Numbered from the stretch's first letter, positions 31,793 through 42,446 are shown. The stretch: DNA of 64,000 nucleotides from Paralithodes platypus (GCA_032716605.1 CM064492.1:46903403-46967402), one strand, 5' to 3'. Numbers and translations: made by a program. The notes: generated from the letters alone by a model not told the origin.

Positions 31793-32459
31793 CCCCATGA
31801 TTAATACACCTACCCCTCCACTGATTGACAGACTTTAGACTGCATCAAAAGAGCCCATAGGTTGCTGTCAAAATTTATCACACAGCAACAATGTGCAACA
31901 AGCCATGAGGCAAGTAGCAGATTCTATCCCTGAACAAACTCCAGGTCTGCACTTCATCCCCGAACAAAACTCCAGGTCTGCACTTCATTTTATCAGAAGA
32001 GTTTCACGTGGTAATTCTCGGATGACCACTGGTAATGCCAAGATTGCAATTTTTGAGGCAACTAGAGCTAGACAGTATCCACTAATCCAATTGTCCAAGA
32101 ATATGCCCAAAGATATTGCTAATCTGGCTAGGCTTCCTCAGGTTGAAGGAACTAATCCGGCCAGGCAACAAAGCCTTCCCTCTAACACCTCACAATTCCC
32201 CTCTCTTCATCCCAAAGAGAATTCTACATCACCTGTCGTTGTGGTAAAACCTCAGGTAAAGGGATCAGTGACACATTGGTCAGATCCACCTCACTCTCTA
32301 TGGGTGGACACAGACACCTCGAGTCTGATAGGATGGGACTATCAGTCAACGGAAGGTCATCAGAATCACGGGAAAGGGACAACATTAAGTCAGTGTCACA
32401 TCAATACCAAAGAGATAACAGTCCCTCTAATTTTCCCAGAGTTCATGCAATGTCATTGA
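31793..32459 (+). pseudogene. DIRS-C gag C-terminus fused to RNase H, RT deleted
   Basis: An open frame (31893-32459) starts in a gag-like segment: IFEATRARQYPLIQLSKNMP and DIANLARLPQ, matching LLEAVRARQDLRMSLVQKLP and DRIANQVVMSP of DIRS-A. It then runs through a Pro/Ser linker directly into RNase H (SLWVDTDTSSLIGWDYQSTE, HINTKEITVPLIF). The entire RT domain is missing. A duplicated FIPEQ-type word (about 31930-31970) is visible. The end at 32460 abuts LINE3 sequence. Confidence 0.7.
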
Positions 32460-32496
32460 CCTCCAGGTCAATGGCACGCCACATTGGTCACATTTG

Positions 32497-33718
32497 TGTT
32501 GTTGTGCATGTTTGTGTTGTAGATTTTGTTTGTTAGGTTGTGGCGGGGGATGGCATCGAAGGCTTTACTAATGTCGAGTGTGGCTAATAGTGATCTGTGT
32601 GGTGGTCTAGCTGAGTTGATGCCGTCAAAAGCTCTTTGTGTAAGGTCTGTGAGAAGAGTGTTTGTGGAGTGCAGTGGCCTAAAGCCATGTTGTGTTGGAG
32701 CTAGGGGTAGGTCAGGTGTAATTAGTTGTAATACTAGGCGTTCCATGACTTTGGAGGGGGAGCAAAGGAGTGTGATGGGGCGGTGCGAGGAGGGTAGCGT
32801 GGGGTCTTTGTTGGGTTTGGGGAATGTGATGATGATACCATGCTTCCAAATGTCTGGTGTTGTGTTGTGTGAATAGCTGTAGTTTGATATGTTAGTGAGT
32901 GCTTGTATGCCTTGTGGTCCCAGGTGTCTGAGGTGTATGTTGCTTATGTTGTCTAGGCCACAGGCGGGTGAGTGCTTGAGATTGTTGATGATATGCTTTG
33001 TCTGGTGATTGGTGAAGGGTGTATAGTCAGGGTCTGTGGGGAATTGTCTCTTACGTCGGATGACACGTCGGTCGTCTTTGTGAGGTTTTAGGTGGCTGAC
33101 ATGTGAGAAGTGATTGATGAGAGTGTTTGCTTGTTGTTTACATGAAGGAGTAGAGTCTGTTGTTGTGATTGCAGCATGTGATTGTGTTGTGTTGCTGTTG
33201 GAAAGTGTGATGCTGTTTAGTGTTTTGTAGAGTTTTTTGGGGTTTGTTTTGTGATCAAGTATTTGTAGGAAGTTATTCCAATTTAGTTTTTGTTGTTAGT
33301 TTGGGTGTTGAGTGCTTGAATTTGTTGTGTGATGTCTTGTGTGTGGGGTGCTGGAGTGTTTCAGTATGTCGCGTTGTCTGATGAGGTTTTGAATTTCTGG
33401 TGTGAAGTTGGGGTTGTGTCTTTTTCTGTTACCTCTTGGAATGTGTTTCTTGTCAGCATTTTGGATAGTTTTATTGAGTATGTGTACAGCATTGTTGATG
33501 TTAGTGATGGGTGTACTGTTTAGAGTTGTGAAGTGTTGTTCTGTCTCATTTGTGAATGCTTCCCAGTTAGCTCTTTTATAATTGGTGTATGTGTGTTTGT
33601 GGCTAGCTGGGGTGAGTCTGGTTTTGGTGGTGATAATGATCGGGAGGTGGTCAGAGCCTAAGGTTCTGACCACCCTCCAGGATGTTGTGGGGGCGAGTTC
33701 TTGGGAGCAAAAGGTGAT
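32497..33718 (-). pseudogene. LINE3 copy 2, part 1 (endonuclease end to RT palm)
   Basis: This is the reverse complement of about 47335-48563 of LINE3 copy 1, at high identity: for example LLATLDISKAFDAIPRHNLT and LVLQLITPDLPLAPTQHGFR. Frames are broken. The copy lacks its 3' third; similarity stops at 32497 in the middle of RT, which is unusual for a LINE and suggests a later deletion or rearrangement against DIRS-C. It is separated from its other half (42447-42948) by DIRS-A. Confidence 0.9.
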
Positions 33719-33726
33719 ATTTATTA

Positions 33727-34028
33727 GTGGCCCCTCCATCATTGACGAACATGCCTATTACATAAGGCATCCTCTTCAAACACTAATCCGCCGTAGTTTT
33801 GAATCTACCGCGCAGAACATTTAAAATCTGAGGAGCCTTCATCATGAGCGCACGTGACCTCACTCATGGCTTCAGTCATTATGAATTGGGTTCTCACTAC
33901 GAAAAAACTTCGTAAAAAATAAAAACAAAAAGAAAATAAGAATAACTATCCAATAAGCTTTCCATCATATCGTGGATGTACTTGTGTGGATCTTTGACCA
34001 GACGCTGATTCAGGCGTCATTCTTCCTT
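33727..34028 (+). repeat. DIRS-A left inverted terminal repeat
   Basis: AGTGGCCCCTCCATCATTGA and the next 280 bp are complementary to 42097-42396 with only a few mismatches. The same sequence begins the second copy at 62356. Confidence 0.93.
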
Positions 34029-35826
34029 CTCTGCTCTGCGCTCAACCTGCCCGGACGTGTCTCCCCACGCTCCGCTGGTTCCGCATTTGCTGCGTCCCTA
34101 GTGAGTTTTTTCTCATTTGTTTACTCCGGGATGTATCGAGTAAGGTTAGGATATGTGTAGCAGGAGTCCTGGGCTGGTTGCCCACAGTGCAGTGTATTTT
34201 GGGTCGTGTGTTTGGGGCATCTATTTCGGATGTACCCTCGTGGTCCTGTTGTGGACTTGTGATCTTTTCACAGTTGAGTTAGCTTGTGATGCAGGCGGCT
34301 TTCATTACGCGTTATTTTATGCTGCCTCTTATCGTTCTGATGAGGTAAGCTGTGCTTCTGACGTTCCCAGCGTATTTTTCTTCACTAAGTGAATTTTTTT
34401 CTGGGTCCCGAGTCAGTCTTCCCTTAGTCGGAAGTCTTTACTACAGTGGTGTGTTGGCGGTGGTTCCTGTTGTTATATTTCCAGTGTTTTTGTTTATATT
34501 TCAATTTTTCGTATGCCGTCTGCTTAGGCCTAGCCAGCCGCTCGTAGCTTTGCCACATGTACAAGTGTTATTGTTTATTTATAAATACAGGTATGTCCTA
34601 CTGTGTCATGTGTATCCTGGTTTAGTTGTGTATTGGCTAATTCCACGGACTATGTTTGTTTCCTGGATTAGTTGTGTATTGGCTAAATCCACGGATTATT
34701 GTGTGGGCCCTGGGCTAGTCGTGCTTGGCTTATTCCCAGGTCCGTTGTGCGTTCAGTTGGTTTCTGGACGGGGTGGGTTACTTTCCGGCGGGTTTTTCTC
34801 GGTTTCACCATGAAAAACCCGGCCGAGAGCCGTGTTGAGCCACGCGTGGTTTCAACACAGGCTTGTGTCCCCGGCGAGGAGGTGTCTGTGGCTCTCCAGA
34901 ACTGCGTCTCTGTGTTGGTGCCTGTTTCAGGCTCCCTATGATCCCCGGCGGTCTGGCTGTACCCATCTAACTTTGTTCATGCGGACAGGTGTTATGAAGT
35001 TTTTCTACCCGGTTTTACAAACCACATAGAACAAACCTAGCTGTTGATTGAGGGCTTTCCTCCCCGGCGATCTTTTACAAAGAAGTGGGGACAGGAACTT
35101 ATGGGGTTAACGTTGTTTACATCTCACCCGGCGGGTGCACCTTGGTAGGGTGGGATGAACGTCTTGGTCAGTCAATTTCGTTAACCGATCCATTTTAAGT
35201 GGTACTTTAGGTATCTCCGCCTTCAGCAGGACAGCGATCGAAGGCTCAATTAGGTTTAATATCTTCTTACAAATTTCTCACACCCGGCGGGTTCTCCTGG
35301 GAGGAGGAAATAAGGAATTTACAATTCCATATAGTTAACCAGTTAATTGAGAGATACGTTAATGTATCGCCGCCTTCAAACCTACGGAGATCCTTTGTGA
35401 CAATTCGTTAGAAATCAGATCTCGTATCAGCCTGCCCTGTGTTATTCTGCTAAATAATTCTGGTGCCGGCGTCTTTGTGGGGGGTTGTTTTTCCAAAATT
35501 GAATCTTGAGACAGCCACCACCAGAAAGACTATGTTATAAACGCCATACTGGTCCTTTATATTATGTCAGAGGGTATTCTTAACTTTCTTAGGACATGTT
35601 TCGATATGCGAAATCTTTTTAGGATCCCGCCGCGTAGCGAGCTGTGATCGTGGTGACTTTAAGGCTCGTTACCCGGCAGGTTAGTGACACAGTGGTGTGT
35701 GTGTGTGTATGCGATCATGTTGGGTTAACCTTATGAGCATTAACTCCTGGAAATTTTCTTTTTTTCCAGAGCTGGGCCCCGGCGGACCAATACAGACCCT
35801 GCAGTAGTTTCCCACCAGTCTCTGTC
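34029..35826 (+). promoter_or_regulatory. DIRS-A leader with a candidate intron
   Basis: This is 1.8 kb before gag with no long frame. A strong donor CCCTA/GTGAGT lies at 34101 and a strong acceptor TTCTTTTTTTCCAG ends at 35769, followed 57 bp later by the gag ATG. The donor sequence is repeated at the same place in DIRS-D (near 912) and in DIRS-A copy 2 (about 62744). Within the leader, TTAGTTGTGTATTGGCTAA recurs (34623 and 34668), with a third weak copy near 34714, and CCCGGC(A/G)GG words occur at intervals (34793, 35130, 35284, 35671). Function is inferred. Confidence 0.45.
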
Positions 35827-38458
35827 ATGGCTACCTTTGCCCCAGTTTTTGCTTTATGCATTACCCCTACCTGTGCCGGTATCCCTATTTTTGCGCACAC
35901 TCTTTGCATCAGGTGTGTTAAATGTCTAGACCGTTCAAGGGGTCTGTGGGTGACGTGCAAATGTTCATTTTGCTCCCAATTAAGTGTCAAAGTCCTCTGC
36001 GATAATGATAAGACCGCAGCGGTCGCCTTACAAGAGGTTAGGCAACAGATGGCAGCATATACTACGATTGTGGCTCATAAGTCACTTCAATGTGACAACA
36101 TCCCTCTTTGGGATAGGCTTCTTGTTGAGCACCCTCCCCCTAAACGTCCCTCTCGAGTAACTAGTCGTAAGCCGGCAGAGACTGGTCAAGTTTCTGTGTC
36201 TGCCCCTACTGCTACTGCGAAACGTCGACGGGAGCCTACACCCCCGGCGGCAGCCTCCTCGTCCTGGGAGAGATCTCGGTCTAGGTCACCTCTCAGACAC
36301 CAGCCATCTAGTCTTGCCTCTTCACCATCGAGTAAGAAGAGTAAGACGGAAAGTTCCACCAGTGGTCACGGCGATAAATCCTATAAATCGAAGAGTAGTT
36401 CACGGTCACACCGCAGCCATAAATCTTCAAAGAGGGATTCCCATGATAAAAAAGGCCTCACGACATTCACCAGTTTCTAGTGCTTCTCATCGTACCTCTA
36501 CCCCAGACAGAGTTGGTGTTCGGGCTCAAGGGTCCAGTATAGTGCCTGTACCTAAAGATGATTTACCCATTAACATTTTAACCCTGAATTAGAGAATTCA
36601 GGGGGCTCAGGGGGTGAGAGTGTTGCGGACTCCCAAGGGAGTGTAGGCCAAGGCCTAGGTGTTTGGCGTTTTTCTCAGCCAGGACCTGACCACCCACTTC
36701 CGGCTCATACTATTCACACAGTGGCTGACGTCCACCGGGACGCGGCGATCCCATCCTCTATCCCTGACTTATCTTGGCAACAAGGTGATACCCCAGCTTC
36801 GGCGGGATCTTCTCAGGAGGAACAGGATAAAAAAGACGAGGTTTCAATTATCTCAGATATGGAAGGGCAAGAGTCAGGTTCAGGCTTAGATGCCGCACAA
36901 GATCTTAATGATTCACTGGGTTAGTACATCATCAAGTCAATTTGTCACTGCACAGGAAATTGATGGGCTACTCAGTAATGCTTTATCTAAATTTTTTAGC
37001 CAACAGCAGGAAACTCCCACAGTGGACTTGGGAGCTCCCACGACAAGCTCTACGGTACGGCCTCTGATTACTTCTATTGCTTTAACTCAGATCCCTCACC
37101 CTCCCCCTCTGTCACCATCAGTGGTTACTAGGCCTGCTACGGCGGCATTGACCACTTCCAATGTAAGGGTGATAACGGATGTCAATCCACCCCCCCTAGA
37201 CAGAGCGCCTCTCAGAAAGGTGGCTATGCCCTTGCTTTACGGACCAGACGAGTCATGGGTCCTTTTGACCCCCACTAAACCAGAGATTGCCCAACCTACC
37301 TTGTCAGGGGAACTCCCAGTACCGCGTGAGTGGGTCATCCAGGGCAATAAATCTAGAAAATTAAGGGCCTTGGATACTTTAGGCAAGGTACTAGATGTCA
37401 ACATCAAGGCTATACCTAGTTATTATCACCAAGATTATTTTGTTTATGCTGCTAAGCCGGCTTTACCCTCTGCCTCAGCTTCAAAACTTTTTTCAGACTG
37501 GTCTAAGCATGACGGATTTAATGACATTAAGACTCTGTCAGCTCTCACTCCAGAACTAGATTTGCTAACCGTCACAGACACAGCAGCTAATCCAGTCTTG
37601 AAGGTGGGGCAGTTGGGTCCAGGGCCTTGGGTGGAATGGGAGGCAGAGGCTCAAAACTTTGCGACCACATTTACTTCCAAAACTTCCCACCAGATCCCTC
37701 AAGATACTCATTCTTGGTTCTCCATGCCAGTGTGTTCTGCCGGTGGAGTCCCTTCAGCCTTGTTTGCATTCTTAGCTGCCCCTAAAATTAATTTCTGTGA
37801 GCTAAAAGAACCTTTCACTACCCCTACCTCAACTCACCTAGAACGAGAATTTAGGGTAAGGGGAAAAGCTTTTCGCCTGTTCTCTCAATACATAGTGTCT
37901 CAACAGATAGCAAAGTCTTTGCTCCGGTCCACTCAGGCAATCGCAGACGCGGACGCCAGACGATCGGTTGAATTGTCCCGGCGACTGCTTCTTCAGTCGT
38001 CAATCCAATCTTTGGGTGACATCCGCACCGCCTTGCTTGAGGCGGTACGAGCGAGACAAGACCTCAGAATGTCCTTAGTCCAAAAACTGCCTGATCGCAT
38101 TGCAAATCAGGTGGTCATGTCACCAGTGCTCACTCCCTCTTTAATGACCCCTGACGTGTGGCGAACGGTGTTCAATATGGCTCAGGCCTTTAAACACAAT
38201 CCCACCCCTTCTAAGAAACCTGCCTTTAACTTCCCCAAACCCAGGCCAGTCGCTAAGGCTCAGCCGGGGGGATCTAAGCCCTTTCTTCCACCTAAGTCCT
38301 CCTCCTCCCCTCAAGGTCAGTACAGGCATAGACAGAGTAGGTTTTCAGGTCAAAGAGGACGCGGCCATAATAAGACAGGTCAGGGCCCGTCTTCGGCCAA
38401 CGCCAGCCAGCCGGCGAAGCGTCCACCACCACCAACTCCACCACCATCAAAAAACTAA
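35827..38458 (+). pseudogene. DIRS-A gag-like protein
   Basis: The ATG at 35827 opens a Cys-rich N-terminus (CITPTC, CIRCVKC, CKCSFC) and then a Ser/Arg-rich basic region (ERSRSRSPLR; SKSSSRSHRSHKS) up to an A6 run near 36447 where the frame shifts. A second shift lies near 36600-36720, and a third near 36910. From there a 523-codon frame runs to 38458. This holds the block shared with DIRS-B and DIRS-C: KVAMPLLYGPDESWV, VPREWVIQGNKSRKLRALDT, KLFSDWSKHDGFND. It continues with LGPGPWVEWEAEAQNFATTF, LEAVRARQDLRMSLVQKLP and an RGG/Pro-rich tail (QRGRGHNKTG). By position it is gag; it presumably binds element RNA. There is no known fold that I recognise. Confidence 0.75.
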
Positions 38459-38475
38459 AGTCTCTCTCACTCCCG

Positions 38476-40217
38476 GTGCCAGTCTTAAGGCCGGCGGATC
38501 CGAGGGTAGTACAGCCAGCGAACCCTTGTCTGCTAACTGGGTCGTTCCGAACGTGTCACCAAGCGTGGCCGTTAAAAACTTGGGCACGGATGGTGGCACG
38601 CAAAGGCATCACTTGGCAGTGGCTCCGGCGACCTCGCTTACGTCAGCCGACAACGGCGAATTTTGTTTCATTAGAGGTGGAGTCACTGGTCCAGGAAATG
38701 ATTGCCAAGAATGTCATTATCCCGGTCCCCCCAAATTACCCTGTATTCACGTCCAAGCTATTTTTGGTTCCCAAAAGGGACAGTGTTCAGATGAGACCAG
38801 TCGTAGACCTGTCTTATCTGAACCTTCACATTCACAACGAGTCATTCCGTATCTTAACAGTACACCAAATCAGGCTAACATTTCCGCCGGGAGGTTGGAT
38901 GTGTTCCCTAGACCTGACAGACGCTTATTGGCACGTATCGGTAAACAAAAGGTTTCAAAGGTTTCTGGCCTTACGGATCAGGCACCAAAATTTTGTTTTT
39001 CAAAGGATGCCATTCGGTTTGAACCTGGCACCTCGATTATTCACGAAGTTAGTCCGGAAAGCCCTGATGCCGTTATTAAAGCAAGGAATCAGAGTGTTGT
39101 GGTACCTAGACGACTGGCTGGTGGTGGCAGAGACAGAGCAATTATGCATCAAACATGTCAACATACTTTTAAATCATGTCAAATCTCTAGGGTTCAAGGT
39201 AAATCTGGTAAAGTCAAACCTTGTTCCCTCACGAGTAATTCAGTGGATAGGGCTGGTTTGGGACACAGCTGCTCTCACTCTGAGTCAGAGTGTGGACAAT
39301 CGCAACAGGTTTCGCAGGAAACTGTTCATGTTTCTTCACAGTCTGACTACGACGCGAAGGGTCTGGGAGTCTCTGGTCGGCTCTCTCAATTGGATTCAAC
39401 TAACTGTAATATTGGGCCGGTTGAAAGTAAAAAGTTTAATATTGGAAGGCAACAAATATTTCCCACTCTTACCGGCGGGAAAGTTATGGCCCATCCCAAA
39501 ATTAATCCACACCTTACTAGCGGTCTGGGCGAAGAGGGAAACGTTGCACTCAATAATGTCATGGACCTCTCCTCCGCCAACAGTATGGGTAGACACGGAT
39601 GCGGCAGGCACAATAGGTTGGGGATTTCAGTCAAATCAGGGGCACCAGGGTCAGGGGCTTTGGTCCCACTTAGAAATCTCCCACATCAATGTCAAAGAAT
39701 TACTAGTCCCCTTGTATTTCCTTCAGGCTCACGGCCCTGCGTTAAGGGGCAAGTCGGTGGCCTTCAGAATGGACAATCTGAACGCAGTTCACTGTATTCA
39801 GAAACAAGGGTCAACGAGGTCAAGGAAGTTGCTAAACGTGTCGGAAGAGATTTTTACTCTAGCCAACAGACTAGACATTTATCAGCCAACAGACTAGACA
39901 TATATCTTCACGCATCTTATCTCGCAGGCGTAGAAAACGTCTGGGCAGACGCTCTGTCTCGGAGACAGAGCACGACAGTAGAATGGGAGCTCAAGCAACC
40001 CATTTTCAACCAAATGATTGCAGAGCTCTACCATCCACAAGTGGATCTGTTTGCGTCCGAGGAGACTCACAAGCTCCCTCTATACCTCACCCGCCGGGCG
40101 AAGACGCCGGCAGGGGGGCCGGACGCTCTGGTGACAGACTGGAACAGATGGAGCTCCATCTATCTGTTTCCGCCGCCAGATGCATCACTAATGTGCCACG
40201 TAGTGAACAAACTATGA
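38476..40217 (+). pseudogene. DIRS-A reverse transcriptase, RNase H and MT-like region
   Basis: The RT is complete and open: FLVPKRDSVQMRPVVDLSYL, CSLDLTDAYWHVSV, MPFGLNLAPRLFTKL and the catalytic YLDD at codons 210-213 (39103-39114). RNase H follows with VWVDTDAAGTIGWGFQS, NVKELLVPLYFL, AFRMDNLNAVHC and, after a break, NVWADALSRR. The break is a 23-bp tandem duplication (unit GCCAACAGACTAGACATTTA plus TCA, about 39868-39913), which shifts the frame and ends it at 39897. The MT-like segment (PQVDLFASEETHKLPLYL, SIYLFPPPDASLM) is in the shifted frame and ends at TGA 40215. Compared with DIRS-B it lacks about 60 further residues because of that TGA. The last part overlaps the recombinase ORF. 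Confidence 0.9.
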
Positions 40218-41356
40218 GATTATCGAGGCTTAGTCTCGCTAGTCGCGCCCCTGTGGCCGGCGCAGTTGTGGTACCAGCAATTAAAGACGTGGTGCCCGCA
40301 CCCGGTGTCGCTCCCGGTCGGGTATTTCCACTTAGACACGATTGGCAACCTAGCGACCTCGCTGACTTTTGCATTATGGACATTCAGGAGGCCAAGTGGC
40401 TAGCACCATACGGTAGAGAGGTGACCAATAAATTATTAAATCAATATACTCAGTCTACGAAACGAAAGTATCAATCACATTGGCAAACCTTTACGTCTTG
40501 GATCATTAGAACAGAACAGACTGTGCCGTCGGTAGCTTTATTTTTCAATTATTTAAATTATCTGTTTGAGCAGAAACGTTTATCTGTGGTAACGTTAAAA
40601 AATCACTTAACTGCGATTAGAGTGCGCTTTTTGGACCTTACAGGTCTCTCCATACCGGTAGCGGAGGAAACAGGTTTTATGAGGGCATGTTTTAAACTCC
40701 GCCCACCTCCCCGTCAGCTCATGCCTACTTGGTCTCTGGACAAGGCATTGTCTTTACTTCACTCTCGTCTGTACCAAAATACTGCAGATTTTGCATTACT
40801 CTTAAAAAAGGCTGTATTCCTTTTGGCATTGGCCACCGGGAACAGAGTGTCTGAGCTAGCGGCTATGAGCAACACACCTAATTGCCTTAGGTTTGGTAGA
40901 CTTAATGAATGTATTCACATTGCACTTTCCCCGGGATTTGTAGCCAAGAATGAGCACAGTGCACACGTGTTTTCTGAGTTCACGGTGCCGGCGTTAAAAA
41001 GGGGAAAGGTGCACCATAATCTATGTCCAGTGCAGGCTCTAACCAAATATTTGAGGGTGGCTCCTCTCAACCCCCAAGGTGCTTTATGGGTAGCGAGTAC
41101 GGGTAAACGCTTACTGAAACGGAGATTAGCTTCTCTTCTGGTCGAAGTCATTAAAGAGAGTAATCCCGGCGTTGTGGGTAGGGCCCACGATTTACGCAAA
41201 TGGGCGGCCTCTTTACGTTTCCTGAAGAATTTTTCAGTAGAAGATATTGCGTCCACACAGTTGTGGGCGTCTAATCATACGTTTTTGACTAGATACTTGT
41301 CAGTTACTCTGGACAAACCTTCCTTACCATGTATAGCTTTAAGGCAGAGGGTCTAG
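39983..41356 (+). CDS. DIRS-A tyrosine recombinase, intact ORF
   Basis: This 457-codon frame starts at ATG 39983 inside the RT/MT region, in another frame, and is uninterrupted. The ATG is positionally conserved in DIRS-B. Catalytic residues are Arg288 in ATGNRVSELAAM, His402 and Arg405 in RAHDLRKWAASLRF, a Trp/His-containing LWASNHTF, and Tyr438 in FLTRYLSV. The N-terminal core-binding region includes STKRKYQSHWQTFTSWII and TLKNHLTAIRVRFLDLTGLS. Tyrosine recombinases join DNA by a covalent phosphotyrosine; in DIRS this inserts the circular copy without target duplication. Of all ORFs in the window this is the one most likely to encode a complete enzyme, although expression is unknown. Confidence 0.93.
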   Translation: MGAQATHFQPNDCRALPSTSGSVCVRGDSQAPSIPHPPGEDAGRGAGRSGDRLEQMELHLSVSAARCITNVPRSEQTMRLSRLSLASRAPVAGAVVVPAIKDVVPAPGVAPGRVFPLRHDWQPSDLADFCIMDIQEAKWLAPYGREVTNKLLNQYTQSTKRKYQSHWQTFTSWIIRTEQTVPSVALFFNYLNYLFEQKRLSVVTLKNHLTAIRVRFLDLTGLSIPVAEETGFMRACFKLRPPPRQLMPTWSLDKALSLLHSRLYQNTADFALLLKKAVFLLALATGNRVSELAAMSNTPNCLRFGRLNECIHIALSPGFVAKNEHSAHVFSEFTVPALKRGKVHHNLCPVQALTKYLRVAPLNPQGALWVASTGKRLLKRRLASLLVEVIKESNPGVVGRAHDLRKWAASLRFLKNFSVEDIASTQLWASNHTFLTRYLSVTLDKPSLPCIALRQRV

Positions 41357-41916
41357 GTGGCCCTACTGTCACTTTTGTTTAATTTCAAGGAAAAGGGGGG
41401 GGGGGGTGCAGTCAGTGTAACATAGGACACCCTAGACCCCGCCAGAGTATAAGAGCTGTGATACAATTAGGGTTAATGTGATATGAAAATTTCTCTGCGA
41501 GAAATTGTGCTAGTACAATGTTAGTACAAAACAATGGAGTTGTTATAGTAGTTTTAGCTGTGAAAGCAATTAGTATTAAACAGTGGAGATTTTTTGCAAA
41601 TTATTTTTCACGAATATTATGGGGTTTATTATGTGCACATGTAAACTTATAACTTGTTATTTTTTGTCACCACTCGTTGAGTGGGGTGCCTTGGTAACTA
41701 CAGATCTGTTCACAGAATCTCCAGAGTTACCCCCTTTTTTGTCAAGCAGGCTTCTTTGAAGCACGCACCTGCTTGAACCCCCTTTTTTGTATTATATGGT
41801 CTGCGCCGTATTTAAATATATTTTTTCAAAGTAAGAATACTATGTGGTTGTTTGATTATCTGCTTTGCTAGAGTTATGATATGATTACGAATGTCCCCCT
41901 CCAGTCTTAGAAATCA
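41357..41916 (+). other. DIRS-A 3' untranslated region
   Basis: This is 560 bp of AT-rich DNA between the recombinase stop and the internal complementary region. It includes a G run at 41394-41406, matched in position by DIRS-B. An imperfect inverted pair around 41753 and 41779 (CAAGCAGGCTTC and GCACCTGCTTG) may form a hairpin. Confidence 0.55.
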
Positions 41917-42022
41917 GGCATGTTCGTCAATGATGGAGGGGCCACTAATAAATTATAGGTTTGACTCCTGTAAGGAGATTAAGAAAACCTAATATTTAGT
42001 AGTGGCCCCGTCATCATTGACG
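41917..42022 (+). repeat. DIRS-A internal complementary region
   Basis: 41917-41953 is the complement of the left outer end (AGGCATGTTCGTCAATGATG, then CCACTAATAAAT). 41954-42022 is the complement of the right outer end (TATAGGTTTGACTCC, then AGTAGTGGCCCCGTCATC). The junction at 41953/41954 therefore equals the joined left and right ends of the element. Confidence 0.93.
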
Positions 42023-42446
42023 ACTGGGGCCCTCCCGACCGTCCCCTTCCCATTCGTTGATGTATTAAGGATTTTGGTTTACTTGATATGTCAGTGAAGG
42101 AAGAATGACGCCTGAATCAGCGTCCGGTCAAAGATCCACACAAGTACATCCACGATATGATGGAAAGCTTATTGGATAGTTATTCTTATTTTCTTTTTGT
42201 TTTTATTTTTTACAAAGTTTTTTCGTAGTGAGAACCCAATTCATAATGACTGAAGCCATGAGTGAGGTCGCGTGCGCTCATGATGAAGGCTCCTCAGATT
42301 TTAAATGCTCTGCGCGGTAGATTCAAAACTACGGCGGATTAGTGTTTGAAGAAGATGCCTTATGTAATAGGCATGTTCGTCAATGATTACGGGGCCACTA
42401 CTAAATATTAGGTTTTCTTAATCTCCTTACAGGAGTCAAACCTATA
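42023..42446 (-). repeat. DIRS-A right inverted terminal repeat and outer extension
   Basis: 42097-42396 is the inverted counterpart of the left terminal repeat. 42397-42446 (TACTAAATATTAGG... to CCTATA) is a right-end extension found elsewhere only in complementary form in the internal region. Confidence 0.9.

Larger units (their letters stand above)
33719..42446 (+). mobile_element. DIRS-A tyrosine-recombinase retrotransposon inserted in LINE3
   Basis: This 8728-bp element has inverted terminal repeats (33727-34028 and 42097-42396), an internal complementary region (41917-42022) and the gag, RT/RNase H and recombinase ORFs in the usual order. The left border is GGTGAT/ATTTATTAG and the right border is AACCTATA/GTCTGG. 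The LINE3 copy 1 sequence GGTGAT-GTCTGG (complement of about 47315-47330) is the uninterrupted site, so nothing was duplicated or lost. The recombinase is intact, while gag and RT contain few breaks; it is a young copy. Confidence 0.95.

Noticed and set aside
38526..40217. 563-codon frame parallel to RT
   Set aside because: Only its final part (from about 39890) is real RNase H/MT sequence; the first 450 codons are out of frame with RT.
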